A stretch of DNA of 64,000 nucleotides from Megalobrama amblycephala (GCF_018812025.1 NC_063054.1:25362142-25426141), one strand, 5' to 3'. Positions 45,876 through 59,576 are shown, counted from the first letter of the stretch. Notes: generated from the letters alone by a model not told the origin. Translations and numbers: made by a program.

Positions 45876-47888
45876 ATGGAGAGAAGACTGCGCGGGCTGG
45901 TTTTGTCCCTGGCCATAATCTATTACATTGTTTGTATACACCACAATATGCAAACAATACAATTTTATAATGGAGCGCGGATGCGGCTTGAAAACAACGT
46001 TCTAATGCACTGCAAACGGCGAGCGCGCATCGCTCGTCACTTCAAGCGGAGGCGTGCATTAATTCTTCTTGGCTCTGACATACTCATCCTCCAAAAATAT
46101 TACCAACGATCTATCAGGTAATGTCATGCCCTCTCTTTCTCTTTGAAATAGTTTTCTGTGAGTTCTCATTAAACATTCTCACTATGCTGTTTTGGGGCCT
46201 GGAAGTCCTTGAATTTGATGTTGTGTGGTAACCTTGTTGCTATGTGTTTTTTGATAAGCAAGCAGAAGGTTTTGATATCGATCCATATTACAGGCCTATG
46301 TTAAAGCATTTTGATATTTTAATAGCAAAAATAACATTGCCCTAATTCATCTAACAATATCAATGAAATCAGTTTACATTAGGGATGGGCAACGATTAAT
46401 CGTTTGCAAAATAAAAGTCTGTGTTTACGTAATATATGTGTGTGTTCTGTTTATAATAGTTATGTATATATACATAACTATACATAATACAGACACATAC
46501 ATGTATATATTTAAGAAAAATGTTAGATTTATATATAAAATATTTATATTTACATGTACTATAAAATATATGTAAATATATATTTATTTAAACATGCATA
46601 TATTTCTTAAATTTATACACGTGTGTATTTATACATAATTATTATACACAGACCACACACATATATTACATAAACACAACCCTTTATTTTGCTAACGATT
46701 AATCGCGATTAATTCGTTGCCCATCCCTAGTTTACATATGATAATAACAATGTAAATTAAGAGATAATTTCCTGAAAGTTTTCATAATGACTAGATGATT
46801 AATTTCATATTTCTGTTAAACACAGGAGGATTTGGACATGCCCACGAAGTGATAGTTGGTGGCCCCACATCAACACCACCTGGACAGACGAAGACTGGCT
46901 GAAAAACTTCCGAATGCGACGAGGCAGCTTCAGACTCCTTTGTGACATTCTCCGGCCCTGGCTGACCCGACAAAACACAAAATATAGACAGGCAGTGCCT
47001 GTTGATGCTCGAGTTGCAATTTGTGTTTGGAGATTAGCCACAAACCTGGAGTACCGGTCTATCTCACAACTGTTTGGTGTTGGGTTATCAACATGTTGCA
47101 CTATCACCCAGGAGGTTGTGACTGCCATAAATGTGGTAATGAAGCCTCTGTATATCAAGCATCCCTCAGCAGCAGAGTTCAGGCAGATAATACAGGGATT
47201 TCGAGACAAATGGAGATTCCCTCAGGTGGCAGGTGCGATTGATGGAAGCCATATTAAGATCAGAGCTCCTCCTGACAACTCATCTTGTTATTACAACCGG
47301 AAGGGAGACTATTCCATCATTCTGCAAGGTGTGGTGGACCATAGGATGAGATTTTGGGATATTAATGTTGGGCGACCAGGCAAGATACACAATGCCCGTG
47401 TTTTCTCCCTATCATCATTGTATGAGCGTGGCAGTGCAGGCACTCTTTTACCTCATTGGACTGAAGCGTTTGAGGGGGTCGATGTGCCTCTTTTTCTTTT
47501 GGGTGATTCGGCTTACCCTCTACTAACTTGGCTCATGAAACCTTACCCAGAAGGAGGAGCAGTAACACCACAGCAGCTCAACTTCAACCACAGATTAAGC
47601 CAAGCCCGTATGACAGTTGAGCGTGCCTTTGGGTGCCTCAAAGGACGCTGGCGTTGCCTTCTTAAAGAAAATGAGGCCCACATAACTTTTGTAAGCCGCA
47701 TTGTGTCTGCTTGCTGTGTGCTGCATAATTTCTGTGAGGTACAGAAGGAGGAATTTGTGGAGGGAGAAAGAGTTGCAGAGGAAGAAAGAGTTGCAGAGGA
47801 AGAGGGACCTGTACATGATGAGCAGGGGCATGTACAGCAGCAACACGACGTTAGAAATGCACTGTGTAGCTACTTTGCTACAGTATGA
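45876..47888 (+). CDS. Harbinger transposase (DDE nuclease), two exons
   Basis: Exon 1 is 45876-46117 and exon 2 is 46826-47888. The splice (AG|GTAATG donor, ACACAG acceptor) restores codon AGG and reads ...QRSIRIWTCPRSDSWWPHIN. The predicted protein is 434 residues, in the range of HARBI1-like proteins. DDE_Tnp_4 motifs are clear: the first catalytic Asp in AGAIDGSHIKI, the second in LLGDSAYPLLTWLM, and the Glu in MTVERAFGCLKGRWR. The basic N-terminal exon (RRARIARHFKRRR) may aid DNA contact or nuclear entry. The acidic C-terminus contains a duplicated ERVAEEE. It would cut and rejoin DNA at the element ends with the partner Myb-like protein. A candidate AATAAA is at 48208-48213. The start at 45876 is chosen because the frame upstream looks like element leader sequence. 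Confidence 0.85.
46118..46825 (+). other. Transposase intron
   Basis: 708 bases, GT-AG. About 358 bases of it are the hAT MITE and its duplicated target, so the original intron was about 350 bases. Confidence 0.7.
46380..46729. mobile_element. hAT-type MITE within the transposase intron
   Basis: It has terminal inverted repeats TAGGGATGGGCAACGATTAA and TTCGTTGCCCATCCCTA, and a perfect 8-bp duplication GTTTACAT (46372-46379 and 46730-46737). It is 350 bases, AT-rich, with no coding capacity. Confidence 0.88.
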
Positions 47889-48787
47889 ATGACCAAAGCC
47901 TGCAAATACTCAGTTCAGTATTCAGTATGTTTAAAAAAAATGTTATGCTGTTATCTCTCGATGAGTTCATCTTCAGTTATTCATAGCATTTATGTTCATA
48001 TACTAGTATAGGGAACCACCATATATAAACTTATTTTGTTTGATTTAAAATTAATGGAATGGAAACACTTTTGCTTTAAAAGGTTTTATTTTCTGTTTTA
48101 TTTGTAACAAATGTAAAGTTGACACGTCTGAACACCTTTTTTCCATTTTGAAATTAAAATGTCTTTTTTCAACAGTGCTATGTGTCTGGTACATTGTCTG
48201 AAATTACAATAAAAATGAAATGAAAATTAGGTAACATAGTGCTTGTAATTTGAACCTCGATCCCATGCGAAAGACCACACATAAACAGTAAGCTAAAGGC
48301 ACTATGCCATTATTTCAGTGCGTAAGTGGTGGTCTTAGGGAGCTTTGCCTCCAGCTAGTCCTTCAACTGCCTGCTAACAGTTTCTAGGCCACTGGACTAG
48401 CCATGTTATACATGTAAACACAATCACAGTTCTTAAAAAAATAGAACATTCTTAACACCAAACTTGCCTGTTTAACTTCAGACAAATGCAACTTTGCCAT
48501 AAATGTTGGCTACAAAAACATTGATTAGAAAAAAAAGTCCTCTTTTTACTTTAAATTATATATCTTCCTCGTGTACTCCAGAGGTAATGCAAATGAGGTA
48601 GCATATTTCTGGGAAATGTAAACACAACACAGTGTAGTCATTTCTGCTTTAAGTATATTCTTCAGAACACTAAACAGAACATTAATTTCTTCCAGAACAA
48701 TTCAAAAAGCAAAATGACTGCACATTAAAGGCCTACACGAACAAAGCCTTTCCTAGATTGCAAAAACAACCCCCCCCCACAAAAAAA

Positions 48788-50316
<1,529 letters not shown>

Positions 50317-50730
50317 GCTAAAGTGCAAACTGTCAACAAACACTTCCTCATCCCATAATGCATAGCGCAGCTGACTACGGCAGCTGGTTTAGTCCAAAAA
50401 TGATCAGTACTTTTTGCAGTTGGGTCTGTTCGAGGTTGGATCACGTTCTCACCACAAACGAACCGCTCCAGAGTTCGTTTGAAAGCGTACCGAGACCACC
50501 TCTTCAAGGAGGTCTCGGTACGCTTATTTGGTCCGCTTTTGGTGCGCACCCGAGTGCGATTGCTGCTTTCACACCTGCCCAAACGAACCGCACCAAAGGG
50601 GGAAACGAACTCTAGTACGATTCAATCGAACTAAATGAGGCAGGTGTGAAAGCACCCTTAGTCTGATAATGACAGTCACCTTCTAAAGCATGACTTGTGT
50701 AGAACATTTCACAGAGGTAATTCTTTATTT

Positions 50731-51407
50731 CAGTGGTTCCCAATTTTAGTCCTGGAGTACCTCCAGCACTTCTGATGTCTCACTTATCTAACACACATAT
50801 TTGATGTCTTGTGCTGTGTTCAAAACCACCCCCTATACCCTCATTCACTATTCCCTACATTCCTCCACTAATATAGTCCACTTGAAGGAGTGAATGAATT
50901 CGGACACTGAGTGCGCCGAAAGAGCTGCCAATTTTGCAAAGTTTGTGCTTGCTGTTTAATAATCATTTGAAACATAGCAAACTGGCAGCTCCAGTAGCAA
51001 TAAAAATATATGTTGAACTCTGCCATGGAAATTAGCATGGACAAACCTTAATTAAACAATTTAATGATCAATTAAAAAGGAACTTATACCTGTATGATAT
51101 TATGCTGGATGATTGATTCAGCTGTGGGCGCCATCTCCTGGCGAGACACGAGAACTCTCACAGTGCATTATGGGTATTCTTTAGCCGTTGAGCGTGCATT
51201 GGTTGTACACTCGTTATTGCGGCACATTGAGGGATTGAATGAGTGCACTCAATATCGTCCACTATGGTTTCAGACACCATTACAAATGGCTGTCCCCTGA
51301 AATGGTGCCCTATTTAAGGGTATAGGAGGCGATTTCAAACACAGCCTTGGAGTCTTTACTAATGAGCTAAGTTGAATCAGGTGTGTTTGATTAGGGAGAC
51401 ATCTAAG
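50731..51407. repeat. Short hAT-like dispersed repeat, split by an insertion
   Basis: The left half (50731-50811: GTGGTTCCCAATTTTAGTCC, TGATGTCTCACTTATCTAAC) and right half (51346-51407: GGAGTCTTTACTAATGAGCT, GGTGTGTTTGATTAGGGAGA) belong to one familiar fish repeat. A 530-base insertion separates them. Confidence 0.65.
50812..51345. mobile_element. Inserted DNA element with inverted ends
   Basis: The left end TGCTGTGTTCAAAACCACCC and the right end (reverse complement GCTGTGTTTGAAATCGCCTC) are inverted repeats that both continue into CTATACCC. CTTG lies on both sides (50808-50811 and 51346-51349), giving a 3-4 bp duplication. No coding region. Confidence 0.65.
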
Positions 51408-51410
51408 GCC

Positions 51411-52220
51411 GGGTTCACACCGCAAGCGGCAGCAGAGCGTTAGCGTGAAATGCAGCTGCAGAGATGCGCGAGTATTCACACTGGAAGCGTTTGTACAGCG
51501 TCACAGCAGCGGCTCGAAGCTACATATAAAGTGAGCATTTTTTTTTACAAAGACAGCTATAAATTTGTTTTTATAATTGGTCATTGTTAAACTTGATAGT
51601 CTTGAAAGTTTGTTAACATGCAAGGTGTACAACACTCGCATATAAACATAAAATAAATAAAAAATAAATAAAAGCCTCGTGTCATCCATTGCTGCACACA
51701 AATGAGGTAAGCTTTGTGTTTTACATAATCTGACGCATGAACATGTTTACAAGACTGCAAACTCGGCGAAAAAGCCAGCAAACTCGGGTTTGATTTGGGT
51801 ATGCAAGAGCCTATATTGCTGTCTGTGTAATAACTAAAATAATGTTTATATATCATATTTTCTGGCTAGTTTAGTTTTCTATAATATACCATACTTTAGC
51901 CCAAACTGAATAATTAAAAACAAGTTTAAATGAGTAAATCTTCTATAAATATATTTTAATATTGATTTTTCTTTCATGACATAGCCTACTTAAATTCTTG
52001 TTAAAACACACTAGATATGCTTATTCTGTGCATTTTGAGCACTTTTTGTGTGAAATCATATTTATTTTGTCCATCAAAGGTGTACTTTCACTTTAATTGA
52101 GCGTTAGCAGCGCAGCAAAAATAGACCCAGCGCCGAAACGATCGCGGCACTGCTGCTTCTGCTCTGTTCCTGCTCCGTGCTGCCGCGCAGCCTCTGCGTG
52201 CGGTGTGAACGCTCTCATCT
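51411..52220. repeat. Fragment of an element starting GGGTTCACACCGC
   Basis: It begins GGCCGGGTTCACACCGCAAG after TAA, a PIF/Harbinger-like type of end. A matching inverted end of 28 bases lies 10 kb away at about 61567-61594. A weaker inverted relative (GTGCGGTGTGAACGC, about 52198-52212) lies just before copy B. No coding region. Confidence 0.45.
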
Positions 52221-52289
52221 GTTAAGCCCAAGCGGCAACCTCTATGGAAGGCCGTTTCAGCATAAAAACGTTCCAGCGTTACTCGTCGT

Positions 52290-52640
52290 AATTATATTTT
52301 TACTAGTAACAATTAAATTAAAGAGCTCTATAATTTAATTTTTACTAGTAACAATTACAATTATAGAGCTCTATAATTCAATTTTTACTAGTAACAATTA
52401 TGATTGTAGAGCTCTCTAATTGAATTATAGAGCTCTGCAATTATATTCTTACTAGTAACAACTGAATTGTAGAGCTCTATAATTCAGTTTTTACTAGTAA
52501 CAATACCAATTAGAGAGCTCTACAATTCATTTATTACTAGTAAGAATTCAATTGCAGAGCTCTCTAATTGTAATTGTTACTAGTAAAAACTGAATTAGAG
52601 AGCTCTATAATTGTATTATTACTAGTAAAAACTCCTATTC
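52290..52640. repeat. Alternating-palindrome array, left block
   Basis: About eight ACTAGT-centred palindromes alternate with AGAGCTCT palindromes, joined by AATTNNAATT-type linkers. Confidence 0.9.
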
Positions 52641-53210
52641 ATGAGATGCAAAACAGATTGCAGATTTCCCGCCTACAAAAGTGAGTTTCAAAATAAAAGC
52701 CCTGTAGTGTGGTTCTAAAGTATCCTGCAATATTTTACAGACTTAGGTAACATATTAATCATGTTCACATTAAAGCAAAATTAAGATGATGCCTGAGATG
52801 AAAGCCTATATTTAGTCGTTATATTCTTTCACCTTTGTATATTGGTAAAGCTAAGAGCCAAGAACACTCCATGTCACTGGACATAATATAGGGTGAAATG
52901 CCCTAAGCCACCCAAAGTGTTTTGACAAACTTGATATTAAGGAGTATAAATTCATTTTAAATATTTACAGTGTTTAGTATTGTTATGCAATAATAGAATG
53001 ATTATCGCGGATATCTAATACAAAATAAACACCTCTAGTTGATTATCAATTTGTGTTAATAATAGGCGATTTGGCGCTGGGATGTGTTGTTTTTGAAATT
53101 ATGTTGTTGAGTGCTCGTTGTCACTGTTATCAGAGGCGCGTGCAACAGGGTTCACAGCGCTCGTGCACACGGATTAGCACTTCATTCTATCGCTGTTGCG
53201 GAGACTCTCT

Positions 53211-53540
53211 ATAGACCTTATTTACCAGAGAAACAAGCGCGCCGCCATCTTTATAAAATTGTCTTTGAACTTCCGTTTTGCGGTAGCTCTGTACATTTCT
53301 ATGGCATCGCTGTCAAAGAATAATTAGTTGGTTAAGTGGATTTACTTGTTGTAGAGTTAATGAAAGTTATCATGAGCATTGTTATATTTAAATCAGATGT
53401 CTAAACAAATGTCAGTAGATCGGGAAGATTTTAAAACGAGCAGTTCATTCATAAATGTAATATCGCTGTGGAAATACAAACCGGAAGTCAAAAGACAACG
53501 AGCGCAACGCTGAAAAGGGGCGGGGCTACATAAGGTCTAT
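53211..53540. mobile_element. Small MITE-like unit in the spacer
   Basis: Inverted ends ATAGACCTTATTTACC and (reverse complement) ATAGACCTTATGTAGCC bound 330 bases without a gene. A flanking duplication is not clear. Confidence 0.5.
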
Positions 53541-53841
53541 TCGATATGTTGAAATCACAAAAAAACAAAATACATATAAACGTGTCCCTGCTCTTGATAT
53601 ACAATCACTGATGAAAATCTTTGGTTTTAATGAGAAAAAAGAAACTACACATGGTTGGATTAGAACCAGGAACCTCTTGCACTCTAAACGGAGAAACTGC
53701 CACTAATCCATCAGGACATTCAATTATCAAAGGCGGATCGTCGTATTTATTAACTAATGTACATACTCTCGAGACTAACGACATTGTATTATAGCAGATG
53801 TAGGAAAACTATCATATTTGAACACATTTATAATTTTAATA

Positions 53842-53844
53842 TCA

Positions 53845-53878
<34 letters not shown>

Positions 53879-53882
53879 GCAA
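53842..53882. repeat. (TTA)n microsatellite
   Basis: Trinucleotide run of about 40 bases inside the palindrome-array element spacer. Confidence 0.9.
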
Positions 53883-53994
53883 TAATAATACAACATACCC
53901 CCCCCCATACACATTCTTGTCCCACCCACATTGTAAAACAAAGTTACGCCACCCCAGTTGAATATGCATAAGGCACGATTAGCATAATGATATG

Positions 53995-55175
53995 TCGCCA
54001 AATACAGAGCTCTGTAATGCAATTGTTACTAGTAAGAATTGCTATTGTAGAGCTCTGTAATTCAATTTGTACTAGTAAGATTGCAATTACAGAGCTCTCT
54101 AATTCTAATTGTTACTAGTAAGAACTGAATTATGGAGCTCTGTGACTTAATTCTTACTGGTAACAATTCAATTAGAGAGCTCTGTAATTCAATTATAGAG
54201 CTCTATAATCAAATTGTTACTAGTAACAATTGAATTAGAGAGCTCTATAATTTAATTATTACTAGTAAGAATTGCAATTAGAGAGCTCTACAATTGAATT
54301 CTTACTAGTAACAATTTTATTATAGAGCTCTATAATTGAATTACAGAGCTCTCTAATTGAATTGTTACTAGTAACAATTATGATTAGAGAGCTCTGTAAT
54401 TCAATTGTTACTAGTAACAATTATGATTAGAGAGCTCTCTAATTCAATTGTTACTAGTAACAATTTAATTAGAGAGCTCTGTAATTCAATTATAAAGCTC
54501 TGCAATTACACATATCTTTAATGTGTATTTTTACTAGTAATAAATCAATTGAAGAGCTCTGTAATTCAATTGTTACTAGTAAGAATTCAATTAGAGAGCT
54601 CTATAATTGTAATTGTTACTAGCAAGAATTCAATTAGAGAGCTCTATAATTGTAATTGTTACTAGTAAGAATTCAATTAGAGAGCTCTATAATTGTAATT
54701 GTTACTAGTAACAATTGAATTACAGAGCTCTATAATTGTAATTGTTACTAGTAAAAATTTAATTAGAGAGCTCTATAATTGTAATTGTTACTAGTAAGAA
54801 TTCAATTAGAGAGCTCTATAATCCCAGTTGTTACTAGTAACAATTGAATTACAGAGCTCTATAATTAAAAATGAATGGAAGTCAATGGAGACATATGACT
54901 AGTAATAAATGAATTGTAGAGCTCTCTAATTGGAATTGTTACTAGTAAAAATTTAATAATAGAGCTCTGTAATTGTAATTGTTACTAGTAAAAATTTAAT
55001 TGTAGAGCTCTATAATTGTTATTGTTACTAGTAAAAACCGAATTAGAGAGCTCTACAATTATAATTGTTACTAGTAAAAATTGAATTATAGAGCTCTGTA
55101 ATTGTAATTGTTACTAGTACAAATTAAATTATAGAGCTCTTTAATTTAATTGTTACTAGTAAAAATATAATTACG
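53995..55175. repeat. Alternating-palindrome array, right block
   Basis: About 23 ACTAGT-centred palindromes (often TTGTTACTAGTAACAATT) alternate with AGAGCTCT, with a period near 43 bases per pair. The stretch 54590-54840 is the most regular. Single-base variants (ACTGGT, ACTAGC, AAAGCTCT) occur. Confidence 0.9.
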
Positions 55176-55631
55176 ACCAGTAACGCTGGAACGTTTTTAT
55201 GCTGAAACGGCCTTCCATACAACCTCCCCCTTTCTCTCGTGAAGCCAATACGGAAGTAACTTAAACTGCGATTCATCGACTGGCCGCTAGGGACAGGCTC
55301 CAAAAGAGAGCAGAATCTCATAGAGTCCCATGTTAAATTGGCCGAGTTTATATCAGAAAAAAACATGTTTACAAGTTACAAGGTTCAAATTGTGGTTTTG
55401 GTCTATACTGCTATTTTTGCCCTTCATGACAACTCTGAGGGGGGTGAATTTTTTTATAACTTATCTGTTTAAATTATATTAAGCCTTAAAGTTCTGCATA
55501 ATTAAGGGCGTGGTCACTTGAGTGACAGGTATATTGCGCTGCTGTCTGTGAGCCGTCATGTTACCTCAGCTGCCGCTGAATTTGGCATCTCAGCCGTATT
55601 TGTGCTCGATTATTTTATACAATTATAAAAT

Positions 55632-55910
55632 ATGGCTTGCTGCATAATATTCGAGACTGATGTGTGTCTGTGTAGATGTGCATGCATGGGGAAGAGACAC
55701 AGAACACACGTTGTTGGATTGTGGCATTGGCTGAAAGTTTTGGTTGTGAGATTTACTGCAATGACAATGGCGGGAGGATATCAAAATCCGACAGCACTGC
55801 TTGGATATTATAAACTAAAACTGCTGCACTATTTTGAAAAAAATATACTTTGGACACGGGCTCATTTGTTTGTTAGATACGATCGCTGCTCAGATTGCAT
55901 CCTTTCTTGA
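55632..55910 (+). CDS. Uncharacterised 92-codon frame in copy B
   Basis: Counterpart of 16706-16984 in copy A; same length, two amino-acid changes. No domain is recognised and the two differences give no sign of selection on a protein. Confidence 0.25.
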   Translation: MACCIIFETDVCLCRCACMGKRHRTHVVGLWHWLKVLVVRFTAMTMAGGYQNPTALLGYYKLKLLHYFEKNILWTRAHLFVRYDRCSDCILS

Positions 55911-56449
55911 AGAACGATGACAGAGAGCAGATCATTCAGAAGAAATGTGACATGTTTTTTTGTTTTGCAATGGACATTCATATTTTACCCAAGTGCCACG
56001 GATTGGATTCATCTCGCGATCTCTATTTCATTATAAAGGTATGAAGTCCCATTTGATTTTCCATGTTGTTATTTGCACAACCAACACTACTGGTGTTGGA
56101 GCATCTATATCTTAAAAAACACCGTAGATTGACAGTAAACCTTTAGAACGTTCTGATGATAAAACTTATCTTTATTAATATTTTAGATCGTATCTTAGAT
56201 AGATATATAGCTCCTTTGCTGCTAACATGGTCACGTCGAGCTAGGCGGGCGTGGTTTCAGCAACCAGTCATATCAGCTCAAACCACCTCCCCGCCTCTTT
56301 GCCCATTTTCAGTTATCCGGGAGTGACGCGCGGTGACGCGCAGCTAAGATTGCCGTGGCCTCATTTAGGCGTCAAAACTGCTGTTCAGAACTCTATGGGT
56401 GACGTCACGGACGCTACGTCCATATTTTTTTACAGTCTATGGTTAAGCC

Positions 56450-59150
56450 TTTGAACGTGCGAAATTTTTTCGGATGCTGTAACGGTCGTGATATGACGTC
56501 ACGGTCTACAGCGTCTTTTTATAAACATGAATTCAACACATAACTTAAAGTAATACATTTAAAATGTAAAAATATAGAACCTACTCGACTTTACTGCAAA
56601 AATATAATTCTTTTAATTCAGCCAAGAGGTCATGCCTTGACGAATCGATCTTCTACTGGTCGCGTCTTCACGTGATGCGAATTCTTAGGTCAGAGTTCAC
56701 CAAACTTGAACTTTGGAACGCAGCGAAATTTTTCGCACGAGCTTGCGTTTCCGGTCTGACGCATTCGCATGCGTTTGAATGGAAGTCAATGGAACGAAAA
56801 GTGCAGTGTGACCGCACCTTTAACATGGACGCCGAAAAAATACGCGCTGCTTCTGCTCTGCTGTAGCCTGACTTCGTCATACTCATATTCTAGGCAGAAT
56901 GGCTGCGTCCGAAACCGCCTACTTCTCTACTATTTAGTAGGGGAAAAGCAGTAGGCGAGCGAATAAGTATGTCTGAAGCAAAAAGAGTAGGCGAAAATTA
57001 CCTGCGTGACGTACTAATTCTCGCGAGATTCGGACGTGCGCCTACTTAAAGTGCGTCCGAAACCGCCTACTTACCTAATATATAATAGGGGAAAGCAGTA
57101 GGCGAGCAATTAAGTATGTCAGAAACCTCAGTAATCATAAAGTAGTCGAGGAGTTCCCGGATGGCCTACTGCTTCCGCCCAGATTCTGAAGTATTCCTTG
57201 CTGGATACTTTTCTATCCCAGCAGGCCACGGGAGAGGATACGTCATAATCGAACACGGAGGAGAAAAGCGGCGCGGATGCTGTCAAATGTGAGTATTGAA
57301 AACCAAAAATACATTTGTTGAACTACTGTAGAGTAAACTGCTGAATGTGTAAAGATGCTAGACACTATTGTTGTGATTTTGCAGTAAAAACACGATTTAT
57401 TATGTATAGATAACGGGATAAACACACCTTAATTCTCCAAAGTGGATTTACATATTCTAAACCATATACATCTTTAAAGATGCTTACTAAATGTTTAACA
57501 TCTGACACGAACATCATCTTCAAATATTATGACTTATGAGTGCTGGATTACGTATTATGAGTGATGTGTGTGTGCTATTATTCACTGTTGTCAACACTTT
57601 TACATTACATGAATGAAAATAATGTAAATAAACAAATCTACAGTAACTACACATAAGTTTAATCTATTTTATTTGTCCATTAGTATTGTTAATAAATTAA
57701 GGAACATTTGTATTGGATAAGAAGTGAGTTAACACATCATCAACATGTGAATGTAGATTTGAGCACATAAATCTCAGAGGAAACTTGAATCTTGTCTGAT
57801 GTCTGGGGAATGATGCCATCAAAGGCTTTGAGTGAGGATACTACAGAAATGAATACAAAGTCTATTTAAATCTAAAGTCTAGTTTATTTTAATTATTGGA
57901 ATTTAAACAGACTTATTACAGCACTTTTCTGATTCTTGATGTCTGTGCATTTGCTGCAGAGCTTTGGTGGAGCAGGACCTGCAAGAAAAGCTGACGACAG
58001 TATTTGTTAGATAAAAAAAGAGGAAAACCTGAAACAAAATAAAAATATATATAAAGTAAGTAACAAAATATAAAGTAAGATCATTTTGTTATTTCTAATA
58101 CAGAAATCAAATGACATTGTGTTGTTAAAATGACTGCTTTTGTATTATATTTGTGCATTATTGTAGGATGTGAATGTCCTCAGACTGGTGTGAGCACTGA
58201 GGATGGAGAGCCACAGCAGATCCTGGGAATGGTTCAGTGTTATGGACGAGATCCTCCATCACTCCTCCTTCCAAGTGACTCGATCAAGGACACACTGGAG
58301 GAGACGCTGCAGAGATCAAACCAGCAACCTTCTGCTGACCAGCTCAGTGGTTTAGACCACCACACCACAAAACTAATGAAGCCATGACAAGAATTAGCAA
58401 TTGAAAAATATGAAATGAAATATGCAAGAAACAGAATGCTGACATGAATTAAATGTAAAATGTTTTAATCTGCTGATGGAGAGCACATGAATGTTTGCAG
58501 CAGCAGATTGTCCCGCACATCTTCTCCCACTCCTGCTCCAAGGTTGAGGGGTTCAGGGGTCCATTATCATCATCATCATCTTCAGCAGTGAGGAACATGA
58601 TGATGAAGGTGTTCATCAGCTGCTTGATCAGAATAAAGCTGCAGAATTGGCACAGCTGTGTTGAGATGACAACAGGACTGTAAATACCTGATTGTTAGAT
58701 CAATACATTTGAATAAAGCTTTGTTTCGTGTGTTGTTGACTTGTATATGCATTTATTTGTCATTATTACTTTTATTAATTCTTTACTTATTAATTATGCT
58801 ATTATCAGTAAATGTATATATTTTAATAAGCAATGAATTAATGCATGAATTGACTGTAAATGGAGATGTATTCACATCAGCTGTATTTGTCTAGTGTGTG
58901 TTCATGCACAGCTGTCATATAACTAAACATTACATTTTGCTTGTTTTATTAAAGAAGTAAAATGAAAAGTAATATAATTAAGTTTTGGTCAGCATTAAAA
59001 AAAAAAAAAAAAAAAAAACTCTAAATTCTAAATTCTCTTAATCAGCTCTGTTCTCTTGAGATACAAAAATAAACTCTCAAATCCATAATTAAATATATTT
59101 TTAAGCTTAAGCTCAACCACTCCCACCTTTCTAAGTTCATTCTTCATTGT
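56450..59150. other. Unassigned sequence with transposon-like fragments
   Basis: Near 56700-56830 are words typical of Harbinger-like MITEs (CGCATTCGCATGCGTTTGAA, TGGAAGTCAATGG). At 56905-57120 the words GCGTCCGAAACCGCCTACTT and GGGGAAA(A)GCAGTAGGCGAGC each occur twice, about 145 bases apart. The 85-codon frame at 58130-58387 is not recognised. A poly-A run is at about 58997-59019. Confidence 0.35.
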
Positions 59151-59576
59151 TTATCGTTCATTAGTATACTTTTGACAGACACAAATAACATGCTCTACTG
59201 ATTCCTCCATTCTACAGTGCTCACATAATCCTGTTGGATGTTTATTTATTAATTTTAAGGTTTTATTCAGCATGGTATGCCCAACCCTTAATCTTGTTAG
59301 AATAGTTTCTTCTTTAGTATTTCTTCTTGTCTTCCTCACCTCTCCTACTTCCCGTTGTATTTCATAAAGCTGACGTCCTGTATTTCCTGTATCCCATTTT
59401 TGTTGCCACTCGTTAGTGGTAAATGTTTTAATTACTGCTTTTGCTTCAAATTTACTAAGTGAGATATTCATGATGTCCTCATTTTCCAGTGCCTGCTTTG
59501 CTAATCCATCAACCTTTTCATTACCCTTTATCCCCCTATGAGCTGGTATCCACATAAATATTATCATGATGTTCAT
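59151..59576 (-). pseudogene. LINE RNase H C-terminal part
   Basis: IFMWIPAHRGIKGNEKVDGLAKQALE is the last RNase H block (WxPxHxGxxGNExAD type), with the Asp of the VDGLAK motif. LTRLRVGHTML and a C-x2-C...H-x4-C type segment (CEHCRMEESVEHVICVC) complete the usual LINE ORF2 C-terminus. The upstream RNase H start (TDGSKDPNTG, about 59840) lies in another frame after a stop codon. Confidence 0.75.

Larger units (their letters stand above)
52243..55219. mobile_element. Palindrome-array element with 120-bp inverted ends
   Basis: The termini TATGGAAGGCCGTTTCAGC are perfect inverted repeats, extended to about 120 bases with only two mismatches by my reading. The flanking duplication is CAACCTC (52236-52242 and 55220-55226). 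The interior consists of about 30 units in which a palindrome TTACTAGTAA alternates with a palindrome AGAGCTCT every 20 or so bases, in two arrays around a 1.35-kb spacer. No transposase is encoded. The clean duplication and matching ends show it moved as a unit. The superfamily is not identified. Confidence 0.85.
52229..56441 (+). mobile_element. Unclassified element with 8-bp target duplication, copy B (interrupted)
   Basis: It is bounded by perfect GTTAAGCC duplications (52221-52228 and 56442-56449). It starts CAAGCGGCAACCTC and ends ACAGTCTATG, the same ends as copy A at 16177-17397. It is split after 14 bases by the palindrome-array element. Without that insertion and its 7-bp duplication it is about 1.23 kb, like copy A. 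Confidence 0.8.

Noticed and set aside
53650..53720. tRNA-like segment (GAACCAGGAACCTCTTGCAC)
   Set aside because: No complete cloverleaf or paired acceptor stem could be drawn; it is likely chance or an old repeat.
53995..55175. Regularly spaced palindromes resembling a CRISPR array
   Set aside because: The spacers are not unique, the context is a eukaryotic transposon, there are no cas genes, and two palindromes alternate.
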